A stretch of DNA of 64,000 nt from Geothrix sp. 21YS21S-2 (lineage in GTDB: Bacteria > Acidobacteriota > Holophagae > Holophagales > Holophagaceae): NCBI RefSeq assembly GCF_030846775.1, contig NZ_CP132910.1, forward strand, positions 4,777,001-4,841,000, in the 5' to 3' direction. Numbering within the stretch: position 1 is the first letter of the stretch; every line of letters starts with the position of its first letter. This document shows positions 37,690 to 48,278 of the stretch, piece by piece. Under the pieces are notes generated by a model. That model worked only from the letters and a program-made list of their open reading frames with translations. It searched no databases and was not told where the DNA came from. The translations under genes and the position numbers were made by a program.

Positions 37690-38216
37690 CCGTGCCGCCG
37701 GGCGTGGGCGTAGAGGGCAGGCCACAGCACCGCCAGGGCCTCGTCCACCAGCACCGGCAGGACGGGCCGGCCCCGGCCCTTGACCCATAGCCGCTGGGCG
37801 CCCTGCAGGGCGGCCAGGGCGAGGGCGGCCTCCAGGTCGGAGATCCGCTCGCCCTGGGGGCCCGCGGCGCCCCAGCGGCGGAAGTGGCCCGACAGGACCT
37901 CCAGGTAGTCGCGGTCGAGTTCGGCGCGGCGGGCGCGCAGGGCGGGGTCGGCCTCGATGCGCTCCAGGCGGCGCAGCCATGGCCCGCCGTCCTCCTCCAG
38001 GTGCCGGGCCAGGGCCTGGAAGGCCTCCACGAGGCCCGAGCGGTCCAGCACCTCGGCCAGGCCCCGGACCAGGTCGGCGTGGTCATGGAAGATGATGGCC
38101 TCCAGGTCGGCCTGGGAACGTACGTCCGCAGGACCGCCCGAGTCCAGGGCGGCCAAGGTCCGGTCCAGGATCTCTCGCTGTTTCTGTAGTTGGCGCTCAC
38201 GCCTGCCTGCCGTCAT
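37686..38216 (-). CDS. all-helical protein, TetR-like without a clear DNA-binding HTH
   Basis: 176 residues, rich in Ala, Leu and Arg. The N-terminus (RRERQLQKQREILDRTLAALD) and the C-terminal helices (DLEAALALAALQGAQRLWVKG) resemble the ligand-binding part of TetR proteins, but the usual three-helix DNA-binding segment with GVSxGTLYYYF is absent. It may be a diverged TetR regulator or another helical protein; function not assigned. Its stop overlaps that of the winged-helix gene by four bases. Confidence 0.5.
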   Translation of the reverse strand: MTAGRRERQLQKQREILDRTLAALDSGGPADVRSQADLEAIIFHDHADLVRGLAEVLDRSGLVEAFQALARHLEEDGGPWLRRLERIEADPALRARRAELDRDYLEVLSGHFRRWGAAGPQGERISDLEAALALAALQGAQRLWVKGRGRPVLPVLVDEALAVLWPALYAHARRHG

Positions 38217-38343
38217 GGGGTCAGTGTACGGGAAGGGGCGAGGGAATCGAAAGGATGAGAAGGAATATCCACCCTCCTCGCCCCGCTGGAGGCCTCCTCC
38301 AGCTCGCCGCAGGCTCCCCTGGATACCGGCGTCGAGAACCGGT

Positions 38344-38895
38344 TCAAACGGTGATGACGACGATCTCCGGGTCCACTTCCTTGCGCAGGATGCCCTCGAT
38401 GGCCATGAGCGTGCCCGTAAGTCCCGACGGGCACGACCCGCAGGCGCCCAGGTAGCGGATCATCACCTGCTTCTCGTGGCGGCCGACGATGTCCAGGCCG
38501 CCGCCGTCGGCGGCCAGGGCGGGGAGGATGCTGGCGGCGAGGACCTTGCGGATCTGCTGGATGAGGGGGTCGTTCTCGTCCACCTCGGGGCGGTCCCAGT
38601 GGGGGGCCTCCTGGGTGGAGCCGGCCGCCGACGGGGCCTGGCGGATGGGGGGGGCCAGCTTGGGCAGGAGCTCGGTCCAGCCGATGCCGTCGTCCTTGGT
38701 GACCGTGATGAACTTGTCCTGCATGAAGACCGACACCACGTGGCCGATGGCGAAGAGGCCCCGGGCCAGCTCGTCGTGCTCGGCCATCTCCGCGTCCCGG
38801 AAGGCCTTGGGGAAGCCCACGGTGACGGGCTCCTTCAGCTGGAACTTCACGGCGTTGGGATTGGGGGTGTACTCGATTTCGGCGATCTTCGGCAT
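38344..38895 (-). CDS. Nfu-type iron-sulfur carrier protein
   Basis: 183 residues. N-terminal Nfu_N-type domain (EIEYTPNPNAVKFQL) and C-terminal NifU-like domain with the cluster-binding CxxC in LGACGSCPSG. It delivers [4Fe-4S] clusters to target enzymes. It follows sufU by 8 bp at the end of the suf operon, so it is the carrier of that assembly line. Start ATG at 38895. Confidence 0.9.
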   Translation of the reverse strand: MPKIAEIEYTPNPNAVKFQLKEPVTVGFPKAFRDAEMAEHDELARGLFAIGHVVSVFMQDKFITVTKDDGIGWTELLPKLAPPIRQAPSAAGSTQEAPHWDRPEVDENDPLIQQIRKVLAASILPALAADGGGLDIVGRHEKQVMIRYLGACGSCPSGLTGTLMAIEGILRKEVDPEIVVITV

Positions 38896-38903
38896 GGGGC
38901 GTC

Positions 38904-39353
38904 CTATTCGGTGCTGACGATGTCTTCGCCGTGGAGCGCGCTGTGCAGCGTGGCCCAGGGCAGCACGGCGCACTTCACCCGGCTGGGCAGGTCCCGCACG
39001 CCCTGGAAGAGGCTGAGGCGGCCCAGGACGTTGGGGTCGGTGGCGGTGTCGAGGGCGCCGCGGATCATGGCGCGGAACTGCTCCACCAGGACCTCGGCGT
39101 CGGCCACGGGCTTGCCCTTGACGTTGACGGTCATGAGGCTGCTGGAGGCCTTGGAGATGGCGCAGCCGTGGCCCGTGAAGCGGATGTCCTGCACGAGGCC
39201 GTCCTCCACCACGAGCTTGAGGACGATGTCGTCCCCGCACAGGGGGTTCAGGCCGTGGGCGTGGTGGGTGCAGGGCTCGAGGTCCCCGAAGTTGCGGGGC
39301 TTCTTGTTGTGCTCGATGATCACCTGCTGGTACAGCTCCCGGGGGTCGCTCAC
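38904..39353 (-). CDS. sufU: SufU, Fe-S/zinc sulfur-transfer protein
   Basis: 149 residues. GTG start (GTGAGC) overlapping the sufS stop. Conserved ligands: C in NPLCGDD, the Cys in GHGCAISKAS and the Cys in SRVKCAVLPW, plus Asp. SufU-type proteins accept sulfur from SufS. The size and three Cys match the family. Part of sufBCDSU-nfu. Confidence 0.93.
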   Translation of the reverse strand: MSDPRELYQQVIIEHNKKPRNFGDLEPCTHHAHGLNPLCGDDIVLKLVVEDGLVQDIRFTGHGCAISKASSSLMTVNVKGKPVADAEVLVEQFRAMIRGALDTATDPNVLGRLSLFQGVRDLPSRVKCAVLPWATLHSALHGEDIVSTE

Positions 39354-40585
39354 TGGAAGATCTCCTGGACGTTCAGGATGCCAGAGACCAGGGCGTCCAC
39401 GTCGGCCCGCGTGTTGAAATAGGCGAACGAAGCACGGGTGGTGGCGGGGATGCCGAACCGGGTCATGACGGGCTGGGCGCAGTGGTGGCCGGCGCGCACG
39501 ACCACGCCGGCGTGGTCCAGGATGGAGCCGATGTCGTGGGGGTGGATGCCCTCCAGGACGAAGGACAGGACCGAGGCCTTCTCCCGGGCCTCGCCGATGA
39601 TGCGCAGGCCGGGGATGGCCTTGAGGCGCTCGGTGGCGTAGAGGAGCAGGTCGTGCTCGTGGGCGGCGATGCGGTCCAGGCCGATGGCCTGCACGTAGTC
39701 GATGGCCGCGCCCAGCCCGATGGCCTGGGCGATGGGGGGGGTGCCCGCCTCGAACTTGCCGGGGATGGCCGCGAAGGTGGTGCCCTCCCAGGTGACCGAG
39801 AGGATCATGCTGCCGCCGCCGTGCCAGGGTGGCATGGCCTCCAGCAGGCTCTTCCTGCCGTAGAGGACGCCGATGCCGGTGGGCCCGGAGAGCTTGTGGC
39901 CGCTGAACACGTAGAAGTCGGCGTCCAGGTCCACGACGTCCACCTTGAGGTGCGGCACCCCCTGGGCGCCGTCCACCAGCACGGGCACGCCCTTGGCGTG
40001 GGCCCGCCGGATGATCTCCTTGACGGGGTTGATGGTGCCCAGGACGTTCGAGACGTGGGTGACGCCCACGATTTTCGTGCGCTCCGTGATGAGGTCGTCC
40101 AGGCCGTCCAGGATGAGCTCGCCGGCGTCGTTCATGGGGATGACGCGGATTTTCGCGCCGCGGTCCTCGGCCAGCAGCTGCCAGGGGACGATGTCGGAGT
40201 GGTGCTCCATGGCCGACAGGAGGATCTCGTCGCCCTCGTGGACGTTCTGGCGGCCGAAGGTCTGGGCCACCAGGTTGATGCTCTCGGTGGTGCCGCGGGT
40301 CCAGATGATCTGCTTGACGCTGGGCGCGTTGATCAGGGCGCGCACCTTCTCCCGGGCCTCCTCGAAGCGGTCCGTGGCCTCCTGGCTGAGGGTGGAGACG
40401 CCCCGGTGCACGTTGGTGTGCTCGAAGGACTGGTAGTGGGCCATGCGCTCGATGACGGGCAGGGGGGTGAGGCTGGACACGGCGCTGTCCAGGTACACCA
40501 CCGGCTTGCCGTGGAAGGGCGTGGTGAGGGTGGGGAAGTCCGCGCGGATCTTCTGGATGTCCAGGGGGGCGGTGGCGGTGCTCAT
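39350..40585 (-). CDS. sufS: cysteine desulfurase SufS
   Basis: 411 residues. PLP lysine K231 in FSGHKLSGPTG and active-site C368 in RAGHHCAQP on a short loop, as in type-II desulfurases (SufS/CsdA). It mobilises sulfur from cysteine for Fe-S cluster assembly and hands it to SufU. The ATG overlaps the sufD stop by 4 nt (ATGA), and its own stop overlaps the sufU GTG. Confidence 0.96.
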   Translation of the reverse strand: MSTATAPLDIQKIRADFPTLTTPFHGKPVVYLDSAVSSLTPLPVIERMAHYQSFEHTNVHRGVSTLSQEATDRFEEAREKVRALINAPSVKQIIWTRGTTESINLVAQTFGRQNVHEGDEILLSAMEHHSDIVPWQLLAEDRGAKIRVIPMNDAGELILDGLDDLITERTKIVGVTHVSNVLGTINPVKEIIRRAHAKGVPVLVDGAQGVPHLKVDVVDLDADFYVFSGHKLSGPTGIGVLYGRKSLLEAMPPWHGGGSMILSVTWEGTTFAAIPGKFEAGTPPIAQAIGLGAAIDYVQAIGLDRIAAHEHDLLLYATERLKAIPGLRIIGEAREKASVLSFVLEGIHPHDIGSILDHAGVVVRAGHHCAQPVMTRFGIPATTRASFAYFNTRADVDALVSGILNVQEIFQ

Positions 40586-41858
40586 GACAGGGCCTCGAGG
40601 GTGCCGGACTGGGTGCGGGCCAGCACGGTCTGCCTCAGCTGGCGCCGCAGGCTCGTGACGGGGATGCGGGCCAGGAGGTCGGCCGCGAAGGCGTAGGTGA
40701 GGACGTTGCGGGCCAGGGCGGGGTCCATGCCCCGGCTCTGCAGGTAGAAGAGGCCCTCGGGGTCCAGCTGCCCGATGGCCGCGCCGTGGGCGCACTTCAC
40801 GTCGTCGGCGAAGATCTCCAGCTCGGGCTTGGTGTCGATGCGGGCCTTGGGGGACAGCAGGAGGCCGCGGCACTGCTGCTGGGCGTCGGTGCCCTGGGCG
40901 CCGGGGCGCACGAAGATCCGGCCGTTGAACACGGCGCGGGAGGCGTCGTCGGCGATGACCTTGTGGGACTGGCGGGTGGTGCAGTGGGGGACCGTGTGGT
41001 CCACGAAGGAGTGGGTGTCCGAGAGCTGGGAGCCGCCCAGGAGGGCCAGGCCGTCCAGGCTGAGCTCGGCGCCCTCGGCGGCCATGACCACGTGGGGCGT
41101 GGACCGGGAGAGGCGCCCGCCGAAGCTGATGGTGCGGCAGGCGTAGTTCCCGCCGCGCTCGACCCGGGCCGCCAGGTGGGAGAAGTGGAAGGCCAGGTCG
41201 GATTCCCGCTGGATGCGCTCGTGGATGAGGCGCCCGTCCTCGCGGACGATCACCTCGGCGACCCCGCTGGTGAGGTAGGTGCCCGTCCCCAGGTGCTCCT
41301 CCACGAGGACGGCCGAGGCCCCGCGCTCCACCACCACCAGCAGGCGGGGCAGGGCGAAGGTGGGCACGGCGCCCTCCTGGCGGTTCACGAACACCACGTG
41401 GAGGGGGGCCTCCACCTGGACGCCCTTGGGCACGACGACCAGGGCGCCGTCCTGGAACCGGGCAAGGTTGAGGTCCGCGAAGAAGTCCGATCCGGAGAGG
41501 GTCCCCAGGTCCCGGGCCATTTCCGTGGCGCAGGAGAGGTTCAGGAACCGCACGCCCGCGGGCAGGTTGGTGACGTTGCTGGCGTGGGGGGCGTAGTGGC
41601 CGTTGACGAAGACCAGGCGCGAGCCGCGGGCCTCCGGGAGGATGACGTGGGCGATGTCGGCGTCCAGGGCGGCGCCGGGGGCGAACTCCAGGTCGCGCAT
41701 GGGGGCCAGGTCGGTGTACTTCCAGTCCTCCTGGCGCGTGGCGGGGAGCTCCCTGCCCTCCAGGGCCGCCTCGGCCTTGGCGCGCAGGGCCTCCCAGCCC
41801 GAGGGCCGGAGCCGGGAGAGGATGCCCTCGAGCAGGGGCACGGCGTCCAGCGCCACCA

Positions 41859-41859
<1 letters not shown>
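40582..41859 (-). CDS. sufD: Fe-S cluster assembly protein SufD
   Basis: 425 residues. Right-handed beta-helix of the SufB/SufD family; typical DWKYTDLAPM near the N-terminus, DTKPELEIFADDVKCAHGAA and GQLDPEGLFYLQSRGM near the C-terminus. Forms the SufBC2D scaffold complex with SufB and SufC. The ATG overlaps the sufC stop by one base (TGATG). Start chosen at this overlap; an upstream in-frame extension is antisense to sufC. Confidence 0.95.
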
Positions 41860-42643
<784 letters not shown>

Positions 42644-42644
<1 letters not shown>

Positions 42645-44083
42645 CAGCCGACGCTCCCTTCGAGCTTGAGGCCCAGGAGGCGGGTGGCCTCCACGGCGAA
42701 CTCCATGGGCAGCTCCCGGAACACGTCCTTGCAGAAGCCGTTGATGATCATGGAGATGGCGTCCTCGGGAGGGATGCCCCGCTGCTGGAAGTAGAAGAGC
42801 TGCTCCTCGCCGATCTTCGACGTGGTGGCCTCGTGCTCGACCTTGGCCGAGACGTTCTGCACTTCGATGTAGGGGAAGGTGTTGGCCGAGCAGTGGCTGC
42901 CGATGAGCATGGAATCGCACTGGCTGAAGTTCCGGGCGCCCTCGGCCTTGGGGTGGACCTTCACGAGGCCCCGGTAGCTGTTGCTGGAGAACCCGGCCGA
43001 GATGCCCTTGGAAATGATGGTGGACTTGGTGTTGCGGCCCAGGTGGATCATCTTGGTGCCCGTGTCGGCCTGCTGCCGGTGGTTGGTCAGCGCCACGGAG
43101 TAGAACTCGCCCACGCTGTTCTCGCCCAGGAGCACGCAGCTGGGGTACTTCCAGGTGATGGCGGAGCCCGTCTCCACCTGGGTCCAGCTGATCTTGGCGT
43201 TGCGGCCCTTGCAGAGGCCGCGCTTGGTGACGAAGTTGAAGATGCCGCCCACGCCGTCCTTGTCGCCGGCGTACCAGTTCTGCACGGTGCTGTACTTGAT
43301 GCTCGCGTCGTCCAGGGCCACCAGCTCGACCACCGCGGCGTGCAGCTGGTTCACGTCGAACTGCGGGGCGGTGCAGCCCTCCAGGTAGCTGACGGAGGCG
43401 CCCTCCTCGGCCACGATGAGGGTCCTCTCGAACTGTCCGGATTCCTTGTTGTTGATCCGGAAGTAGGTGGAGAGGTCCATGGGGCAGGTGACGCCCTTGG
43501 GGATGAAGCAGAAGGAGCCGTCGGTGAAGACCGCCGAGTTGAGGGCGGCGTAGTAGTTGTCCGAGGTGGGCACGACCGAGCCCAGGTACTTCCGGACCAG
43601 CTCGGGGTGCTCGCGCACCGCCTCGCTGAAGCTGCAGAAGATGATGCCCTCTTCGGCCAGCCGGGCCTTGTAGGTCGTCGTGACGCTCACGCTGTCGAAC
43701 ACCACGTCCACGGCCACGCCGGCCAGGGCCTTCTGCTCGTTGATGGGCACGCCCAGCTTCTCGAAGGTGCGCAGGAGCTCGGGATCCACCTCGTCCATGC
43801 TCTGGTACTTGGCTTCCCGGGGCTTGGGGGCGGAGTAGAAGACGATCTTCCGGACGTCGGGCTTCTCGTAGTGGACGTTGGCCCACTCCGGCTCGGTCAG
43901 GGTGAGCCAGTGGCGGTAGGCCTTGAGGCGGAATTCAAGCAGCCAATCGGGTTCGCCCTTCTTGGCGGAGATGAACCTGATGACATCCTCATCAAGCCCC
44001 GGAGGCACGCTGTCGGACTCGATGTCCGTGACGAACCCGTACTTGTATTCCTGACCTGTGACCTGCTGCAGTGACGTGCTCAT
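42644..44083 (-). CDS. sufB: Fe-S cluster assembly protein SufB
   Basis: 479 residues. Contains the family motifs [55 protein letters not shown] and the C-terminal [21 protein letters not shown]. First gene of the suf operon; no iscR/sufR gene lies upstream, so the operon's regulator is elsewhere. The ATG at 44083 is preferred to one four codons earlier because the family starts MST-x; the ribosome site is weak (GGTTGGG). Confidence 0.96.
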
Positions 44084-44153
44084 GGCCGGACCCAACCTTC
44101 CCGAATAATCATGACTAGACTTGTCAACTTTGTCACGGACCCTTTGACCGCGA
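44084..44153 (-). promoter_or_regulatory. candidate suf promoter
   Basis: Read on the minus strand this short gap holds a TTGACA hexamer and an AT-rich GTCATGATTATT ahead of sufB, with a direct repeat GACAA-x4-GACAA. Spacing to a good -10 is poor, so the call is tentative; the repeat could be a regulator site. Confidence 0.3.
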
Positions 44154-46007
44154 TCACAGATGACCGGCCGGCTGCTCTAGGTCATGAATCATTCCTTCCA
44201 TCCGGGACCGGAGCAGGGTGGTCTGGCTCTCGGGCAGATCCCCCGGGTCCGAGTCCAGGCCGTCCCGCAGCACCGCCAGGGCCTCTTCCTTCTCCCTGAG
44301 GGCCGCCAGGGCCATCCCCAACTGGAAATGATTGATCATCGTCGGCTCGCTTGCAAGGACCGGGTCCACGAGCTGGACGACCTCCCGGGGATGCTTGAGC
44401 TCCAGGAGGTACTGGCCCAGCAGGGTGCGGGCCCGGGCCTCCTGGCCGGGCAGGGGGTTGGCCTGGAGCCGGCGCACCTCGGCGAGGTCGGCTTCGGTGA
44501 TCTTCGCGTTCATGAGCCGGTGGGCCTGGCGGATGATGGCCGCCTCCCAGGCGCCGCTGCTCTTGGGGTGGGCGTTGAAGAACACGTCCAGGGCCTGGTT
44601 GAGGCCCTTCTCGTCGTTGCGGTCCATGAGCGAGTCCAGGGCCAGGCGCAGGGCCTGGAAGCACAGGCGCGGATGGCGGGGGCTGCCGGCGAAGAGGACG
44701 GCCTTGCCCAGGTGGGCCTTGGGGTCCTTCTGGTAGGCCAGGTTCAGCTCCAGCCACTCCAGGCGCTCGCTCCTGTCCTTGCGCCGGGCCTTCTTGAGGA
44801 CGCCCTCGGCCTCGGCGAGGTTGCCCTCGGAGAGCCAGTCCTCGGCGTCGTCCAGCAGGTAGCGGGCCTCGGCCTTGCCGCCCCTGGCGCTGCGGAGCTG
44901 GGCGGCGTTCTCGGCGTCCAGGAGCAGGAGGAGCTGGGGATCGCCGGGGTGCTGGCGCAGCAGCTCGGCGAGGATGGAGAAGGCCTTGGGACGCTCGTCG
45001 GCGAGGATGTAGCCCTCGGCCAGGAGCTCGCGGACCCGCAGGTCCCCGGGGAGGTAGCCGGAGGCCTCCTTGAGGAGCGGGATGGCCTTGGGGGCCTCGC
45101 CCCGGGCCAGGAGGGCCTCGGCCAGCAGGCAGAGGGTCTCCCCGTCCCGCTGGAGGTTCACGGCCTCCTGCGAGCTCTCGAGCGCGCCCTGCAGGTCCTC
45201 CTCCTCCAGGAGGAGCTCGGCCAGCTGGATCTTGGGGCCGGCCTCGTCGGGGCGCAGGTCGGAGGCGATGCGCAGGGTCTCGATGGCCGCGTCGGCCCGC
45301 GCGGGGTCGTCCTGGAGCACCTTGGCCAGGAGCATCCAGCCCTCGAAGTGGCGGGGGCTGAGCTGCACCACGCGCCGCGCCAGCTGCTCGGCCTCGTCCC
45401 ACACCTGGGCCACCTCCTTGAGGGCGGCCACGGTGAACACCAGCTCGTAGTTGCGCGGGTCCAGCGCCAGGGCCTCGCCCAGGCGCGTGGCGGCCTCGGG
45501 CAGCTGGCCGTTGTCCAGCAGGGCCGAGGTCTCCAGGAGGGCCCGCTTGAGCTGCGAGGCGGCCTTGGGCTTGGCGATGGGGAGTATCCGGGCGCGGTAG
45601 CGGGTGAAGAGCTCGCGCGCGCTGATGAGCTGCAGGTTCTCCTCCACCAGCTGCTCCCACCGGGAGGAGAAGGCGCGGCCGTCGAGCTGGCCCTTGTGCT
45701 CCATCTCCTGCACCAGGGACATGAGGCCGTTGCGCAGCATCACCTCGCTGCGCTCCAGGCGGCCCATCTGGTCGGAGACGGTCTCGAGGTAGGTCTCCAC
45801 CCGGCGCAGGGTCTCCTCCAGGCCGGTGATGCGCTCGAGGAGATGCTCGTCGAGGTCGTCCTCGGCCTCCATCTCCTCGGTCTCCTCCCAGGTCTGGTCC
45901 CCGGCGACGATCAGGAGCCTGGTGCCGCACTTGCGGCAGATCTCCCTTTCTCCCGGGTTCCAGGTGAAACAGTTCTGGCAGAAGGTTCCAGGGATCTCGT
46001 TCGTCAT
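44154..46007 (-). CDS. TPR protein with N-terminal zinc ribbon
   Basis: 617 residues. An N-terminal zinc ribbon (C10, C13, C24, C27: FCQNC...ICRKC) is followed by an acidic coiled coil (~40-110) and many TPR-like helical repeats from ~140 to the C-terminus ([31 protein letters not shown] and others). Soluble; no signal peptide or membrane helix. Such zinc-ribbon/TPR proteins act as protein-interaction scaffolds; the partner is unknown. The start ATG has AGG close upstream. Confidence 0.75.
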   Translation of the reverse strand: MTNEIPGTFCQNCFTWNPGEREICRKCGTRLLIVAGDQTWEETEEMEAEDDLDEHLLERITGLEETLRRVETYLETVSDQMGRLERSEVMLRNGLMSLVQEMEHKGQLDGRAFSSRWEQLVEENLQLISARELFTRYRARILPIAKPKAASQLKRALLETSALLDNGQLPEAATRLGEALALDPRNYELVFTVAALKEVAQVWDEAEQLARRVVQLSPRHFEGWMLLAKVLQDDPARADAAIETLRIASDLRPDEAGPKIQLAELLLEEEDLQGALESSQEAVNLQRDGETLCLLAEALLARGEAPKAIPLLKEASGYLPGDLRVRELLAEGYILADERPKAFSILAELLRQHPGDPQLLLLLDAENAAQLRSARGGKAEARYLLDDAEDWLSEGNLAEAEGVLKKARRKDRSERLEWLELNLAYQKDPKAHLGKAVLFAGSPRHPRLCFQALRLALDSLMDRNDEKGLNQALDVFFNAHPKSSGAWEAAIIRQAHRLMNAKITEADLAEVRRLQANPLPGQEARARTLLGQYLLELKHPREVVQLVDPVLASEPTMINHFQLGMALAALREKEEALAVLRDGLDSDPGDLPESQTTLLRSRMEGMIHDLEQPAGHL

Positions 46008-46069
46008 CCTACAAGGATAGCCGTACCCGGGTCGGGCCTTGCCCGGTAGAATCCCGGCAGAGGTGAAAA

Positions 46070-46822
46070 GTGCTCGAGACCTGGCTCAACCAGTCCCACG
46101 CCCTGCCCTGGCTCGTGATCATGTGGATCGCCGGGCTCCTGGGCTCCGTGGGCCACTGCGCGGGCATGTGCGGGCCCATCGTGGCCTCGTTCGGCCTGGC
46201 CCAGGCCAGGGAGGGGGGCCGCATGTGGCCCCGCCACCTGATGTTCCAGGCGGGCCGGGTGAGCACCTACGCGGTCCTGGGGGCCGCCATCGGCTTCCTG
46301 GGCGGATTCGCGAGGCTCCAGACCGTGCAGGACATGCACGCCTGCTGCCGCCCCGACGGCCAGGCCCTCATCGCCGCCCAGGCCTGGCCCTGGCAGGTGT
46401 GGGTCAAGCTGGGCATCGGGTTCCTGATGCTCCTCCTGGGGCTGTTCATGGCCCTGGGCCGGCGCGCCGACAGCCTCATGGAATTCCCCATGCCCCGGCC
46501 CCTCCAGAGCTTCCTGGCCCGGGGCCTCAAGTGGGGGGGGGCCCCCTACCTCCTGGGGCTGGCCTGGGGCTTCATCCCCTGCGGGCTGGTCTACATGATG
46601 CTCCTGCGGGCCCTGGACGCCGGATCCTGGCGCATGGGGGCGGCCGGAATGGTCTGCTTCGGTCTGGGAAACCTTCCCATTCTCCTGGGGCTCGGCCTGG
46701 CGGCGACCCGGCTTCGCCAGTCCTGGCGGACCGGCCTCCTCCGGGTGGGGGGGGTGCTGGTGGGGGCGATGGGCGGGTATATCCTGTGGCAGGCGGTCAG
46801 TCTTCTCCGCCTTCAAGCTTAG
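46070..46822 (+). CDS. TauE/SafE-like (UreH domain) membrane protein
   Basis: 250 residues, six or seven membrane helices. The family's two half-motifs are GSVGHCAGMCGPIV near the N-terminus and LAWGFIPCGLVYMML in the second half; the paired Cys-containing loops resemble CcdA/DsbD-type transporters of reducing equivalents and the cytochrome-oxidase-associated SafE group. A role in copper or sulfite transport is also discussed for the family. GTG start, preceded by AGAGGTG. Divergent from the zinc-ribbon TPR gene. Confidence 0.8.
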   Translation: MLETWLNQSHALPWLVIMWIAGLLGSVGHCAGMCGPIVASFGLAQAREGGRMWPRHLMFQAGRVSTYAVLGAAIGFLGGFARLQTVQDMHACCRPDGQALIAAQAWPWQVWVKLGIGFLMLLLGLFMALGRRADSLMEFPMPRPLQSFLARGLKWGGAPYLLGLAWGFIPCGLVYMMLLRALDAGSWRMGAAGMVCFGLGNLPILLGLGLAATRLRQSWRTGLLRVGGVLVGAMGGYILWQAVSLLRLQA

Positions 46823-46872
46823 GCTCCCATCTGCCGGAATTGTCCTATGATGGGGTTCCCTCGAGGCCCTCC

Positions 46873-47388
46873 ATGAGCACCGACGACAAGAAGCAAGAGG
46901 CGATGGAACTGGTCAGCAAGGCCTACCAGCACCACATGCGTGGCGAGGTGGACCGGGCCATCGAGCTGTACACCAAGTCCCTGGACCTGCACCGGACGCC
47001 CGAGGCCTACACGTACCGCGGGTGGGCCCGCTCCTTCCAGAAGGACTTCGACGCCGCCATCGCCGACTGCCACCGGGCCATCGACCTGGACCCCGAGTAC
47101 GGCAACCCCTACAACGACATCGGCGCCTACTACCTGGAACTGGGCCAGTACGAGGACACCATCCCCTGGCTCCACATGGCCCTCAAGGCCAAGCGCTACG
47201 AAAGCTACTGCTACCCGCACTACAACCTGGGCCGCGTGTACGAGGCCCTGGACAAACTGGAGCAGGCCCTGGATCATTACCGCAGCGCCGTGCAGGAGAA
47301 CCCCGGATACGCCCTGGCCGTGAAGGCCGTGGAGCGAGTGAAGGAAAAGCTCGCGTCGCTCCACGCACCCCTTCACGGAGCCCGTTGA
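46873..47388 (+). CDS. small TPR protein
   Basis: 171 residues of consecutive tetratricopeptide repeats (AYQHHMRGEVDRAIELYTKS, AIADCHRAIDLDPEYGNPYN, AKRYESYCYPHYNLGRVYEA, ALDHYRSAVQENPGYALAV). Soluble, probably a protein-binding adaptor. Its stop TGA overlaps the mqnD ATG (TGATG), so the two are co-translated; whether it has any link to menaquinone synthesis is unknown. Confidence 0.8.
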   Translation: MSTDDKKQEAMELVSKAYQHHMRGEVDRAIELYTKSLDLHRTPEAYTYRGWARSFQKDFDAAIADCHRAIDLDPEYGNPYNDIGAYYLELGQYEDTIPWLHMALKAKRYESYCYPHYNLGRVYEALDKLEQALDHYRSAVQENPGYALAVKAVERVKEKLASLHAPLHGAR

Positions 47389-48185
47389 TGCCCTTCACGA
47401 TCGCCCACAGTCCCGATTCCGACGACGCGTACATGATGGCGCCCCTGGCCCTGGGGTGGATGGACACCGAGGGCTTCGACTTCCGCTTCGTGCGCAAGGA
47501 CATCGAGACGCTCAACGCCGAGGCCCTGGGGGCGCCGTACGAGGTGACCGCCATCAGCTTCGGCGCCTACCCCGAGCTGGCGTCCACCTACCAGCTGCTC
47601 ACCGCCGGCTCCAGCATCCAGGAGGGCACGGGCCCCGTGGTGATCTCCCGGAAACCCCTGGCCCCCGCGGACCTGGCCGGCGTCACCGTGGCCATCCCGG
47701 GCCTGCGCACCAGCGCCTACCTGGCCATGCGCCGGTGGATGCCGGGCCTGAAGGTCGAGCTGGTCCCCTTCGACCGGATCATGGAGTCGGTAGCCGAGGG
47801 CGCCTTCGAGGCGGGCCTGCTCATCCACGAGAGCCAGCTGATGTTCCGGGACCGGGGGCTGCACCTCGTGGAGGACCTGGGCGCCTGGTGGAAGGCCGAC
47901 TGCGGCCTGCCCCTTCCCATGGGCGGCAACGCCATCCGCAAGGACCTCCCCGAGGACGTGAAGGCGCGCTTCGCGAACCTCATGCGCCGCAGCGTCGAGT
48001 TGGCGCGGGAGCGGCACGACGAGGCGGTGGCCTATTCCCAGTCCTTCGGGCGGGGCATGGACACCGAGATGATCGGACGCTACGTCCGGGCCTGGGTGAA
48101 CGACTTCACCGTGGATCCCGGGCCCCGGGGACGGGCGGCGGTGGACCGCCTCCTGGGCCTTTCCGCAGAGTGGATCCAGGGCTGA
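47388..48185 (+). CDS. mqnD: 1,4-dihydroxy-6-naphthoate synthase (futalosine pathway)
   Basis: 265 residues, periplasmic-binding-protein-like fold. The start FTIAHSPDSDDAYMMAPL is diagnostic of MqnD, and later motifs (EVTAISFGAYPEL, EAGLLIHESQLMF, LPLPMGGNAIRKDL) match. It converts cyclic de-hypoxanthine futalosine to 1,4-dihydroxy-6-naphthoate in menaquinone synthesis. Its presence implies menaquinone is made by the futalosine route; the other mqn genes are not in the window. Confidence 0.93.
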   Translation: MPFTIAHSPDSDDAYMMAPLALGWMDTEGFDFRFVRKDIETLNAEALGAPYEVTAISFGAYPELASTYQLLTAGSSIQEGTGPVVISRKPLAPADLAGVTVAIPGLRTSAYLAMRRWMPGLKVELVPFDRIMESVAEGAFEAGLLIHESQLMFRDRGLHLVEDLGAWWKADCGLPLPMGGNAIRKDLPEDVKARFANLMRRSVELARERHDEAVAYSQSFGRGMDTEMIGRYVRAWVNDFTVDPGPRGRAAVDRLLGLSAEWIQG

Positions 48186-48278
48186 GCCGAAGGCGGCTCC
48201 CGGGGCATTGCGGCACCTTGGTTCTGGTAAATCAGGTTTTCAAAGCGGTAAGGTGGACATCATGCCGAAGGGGAGACC

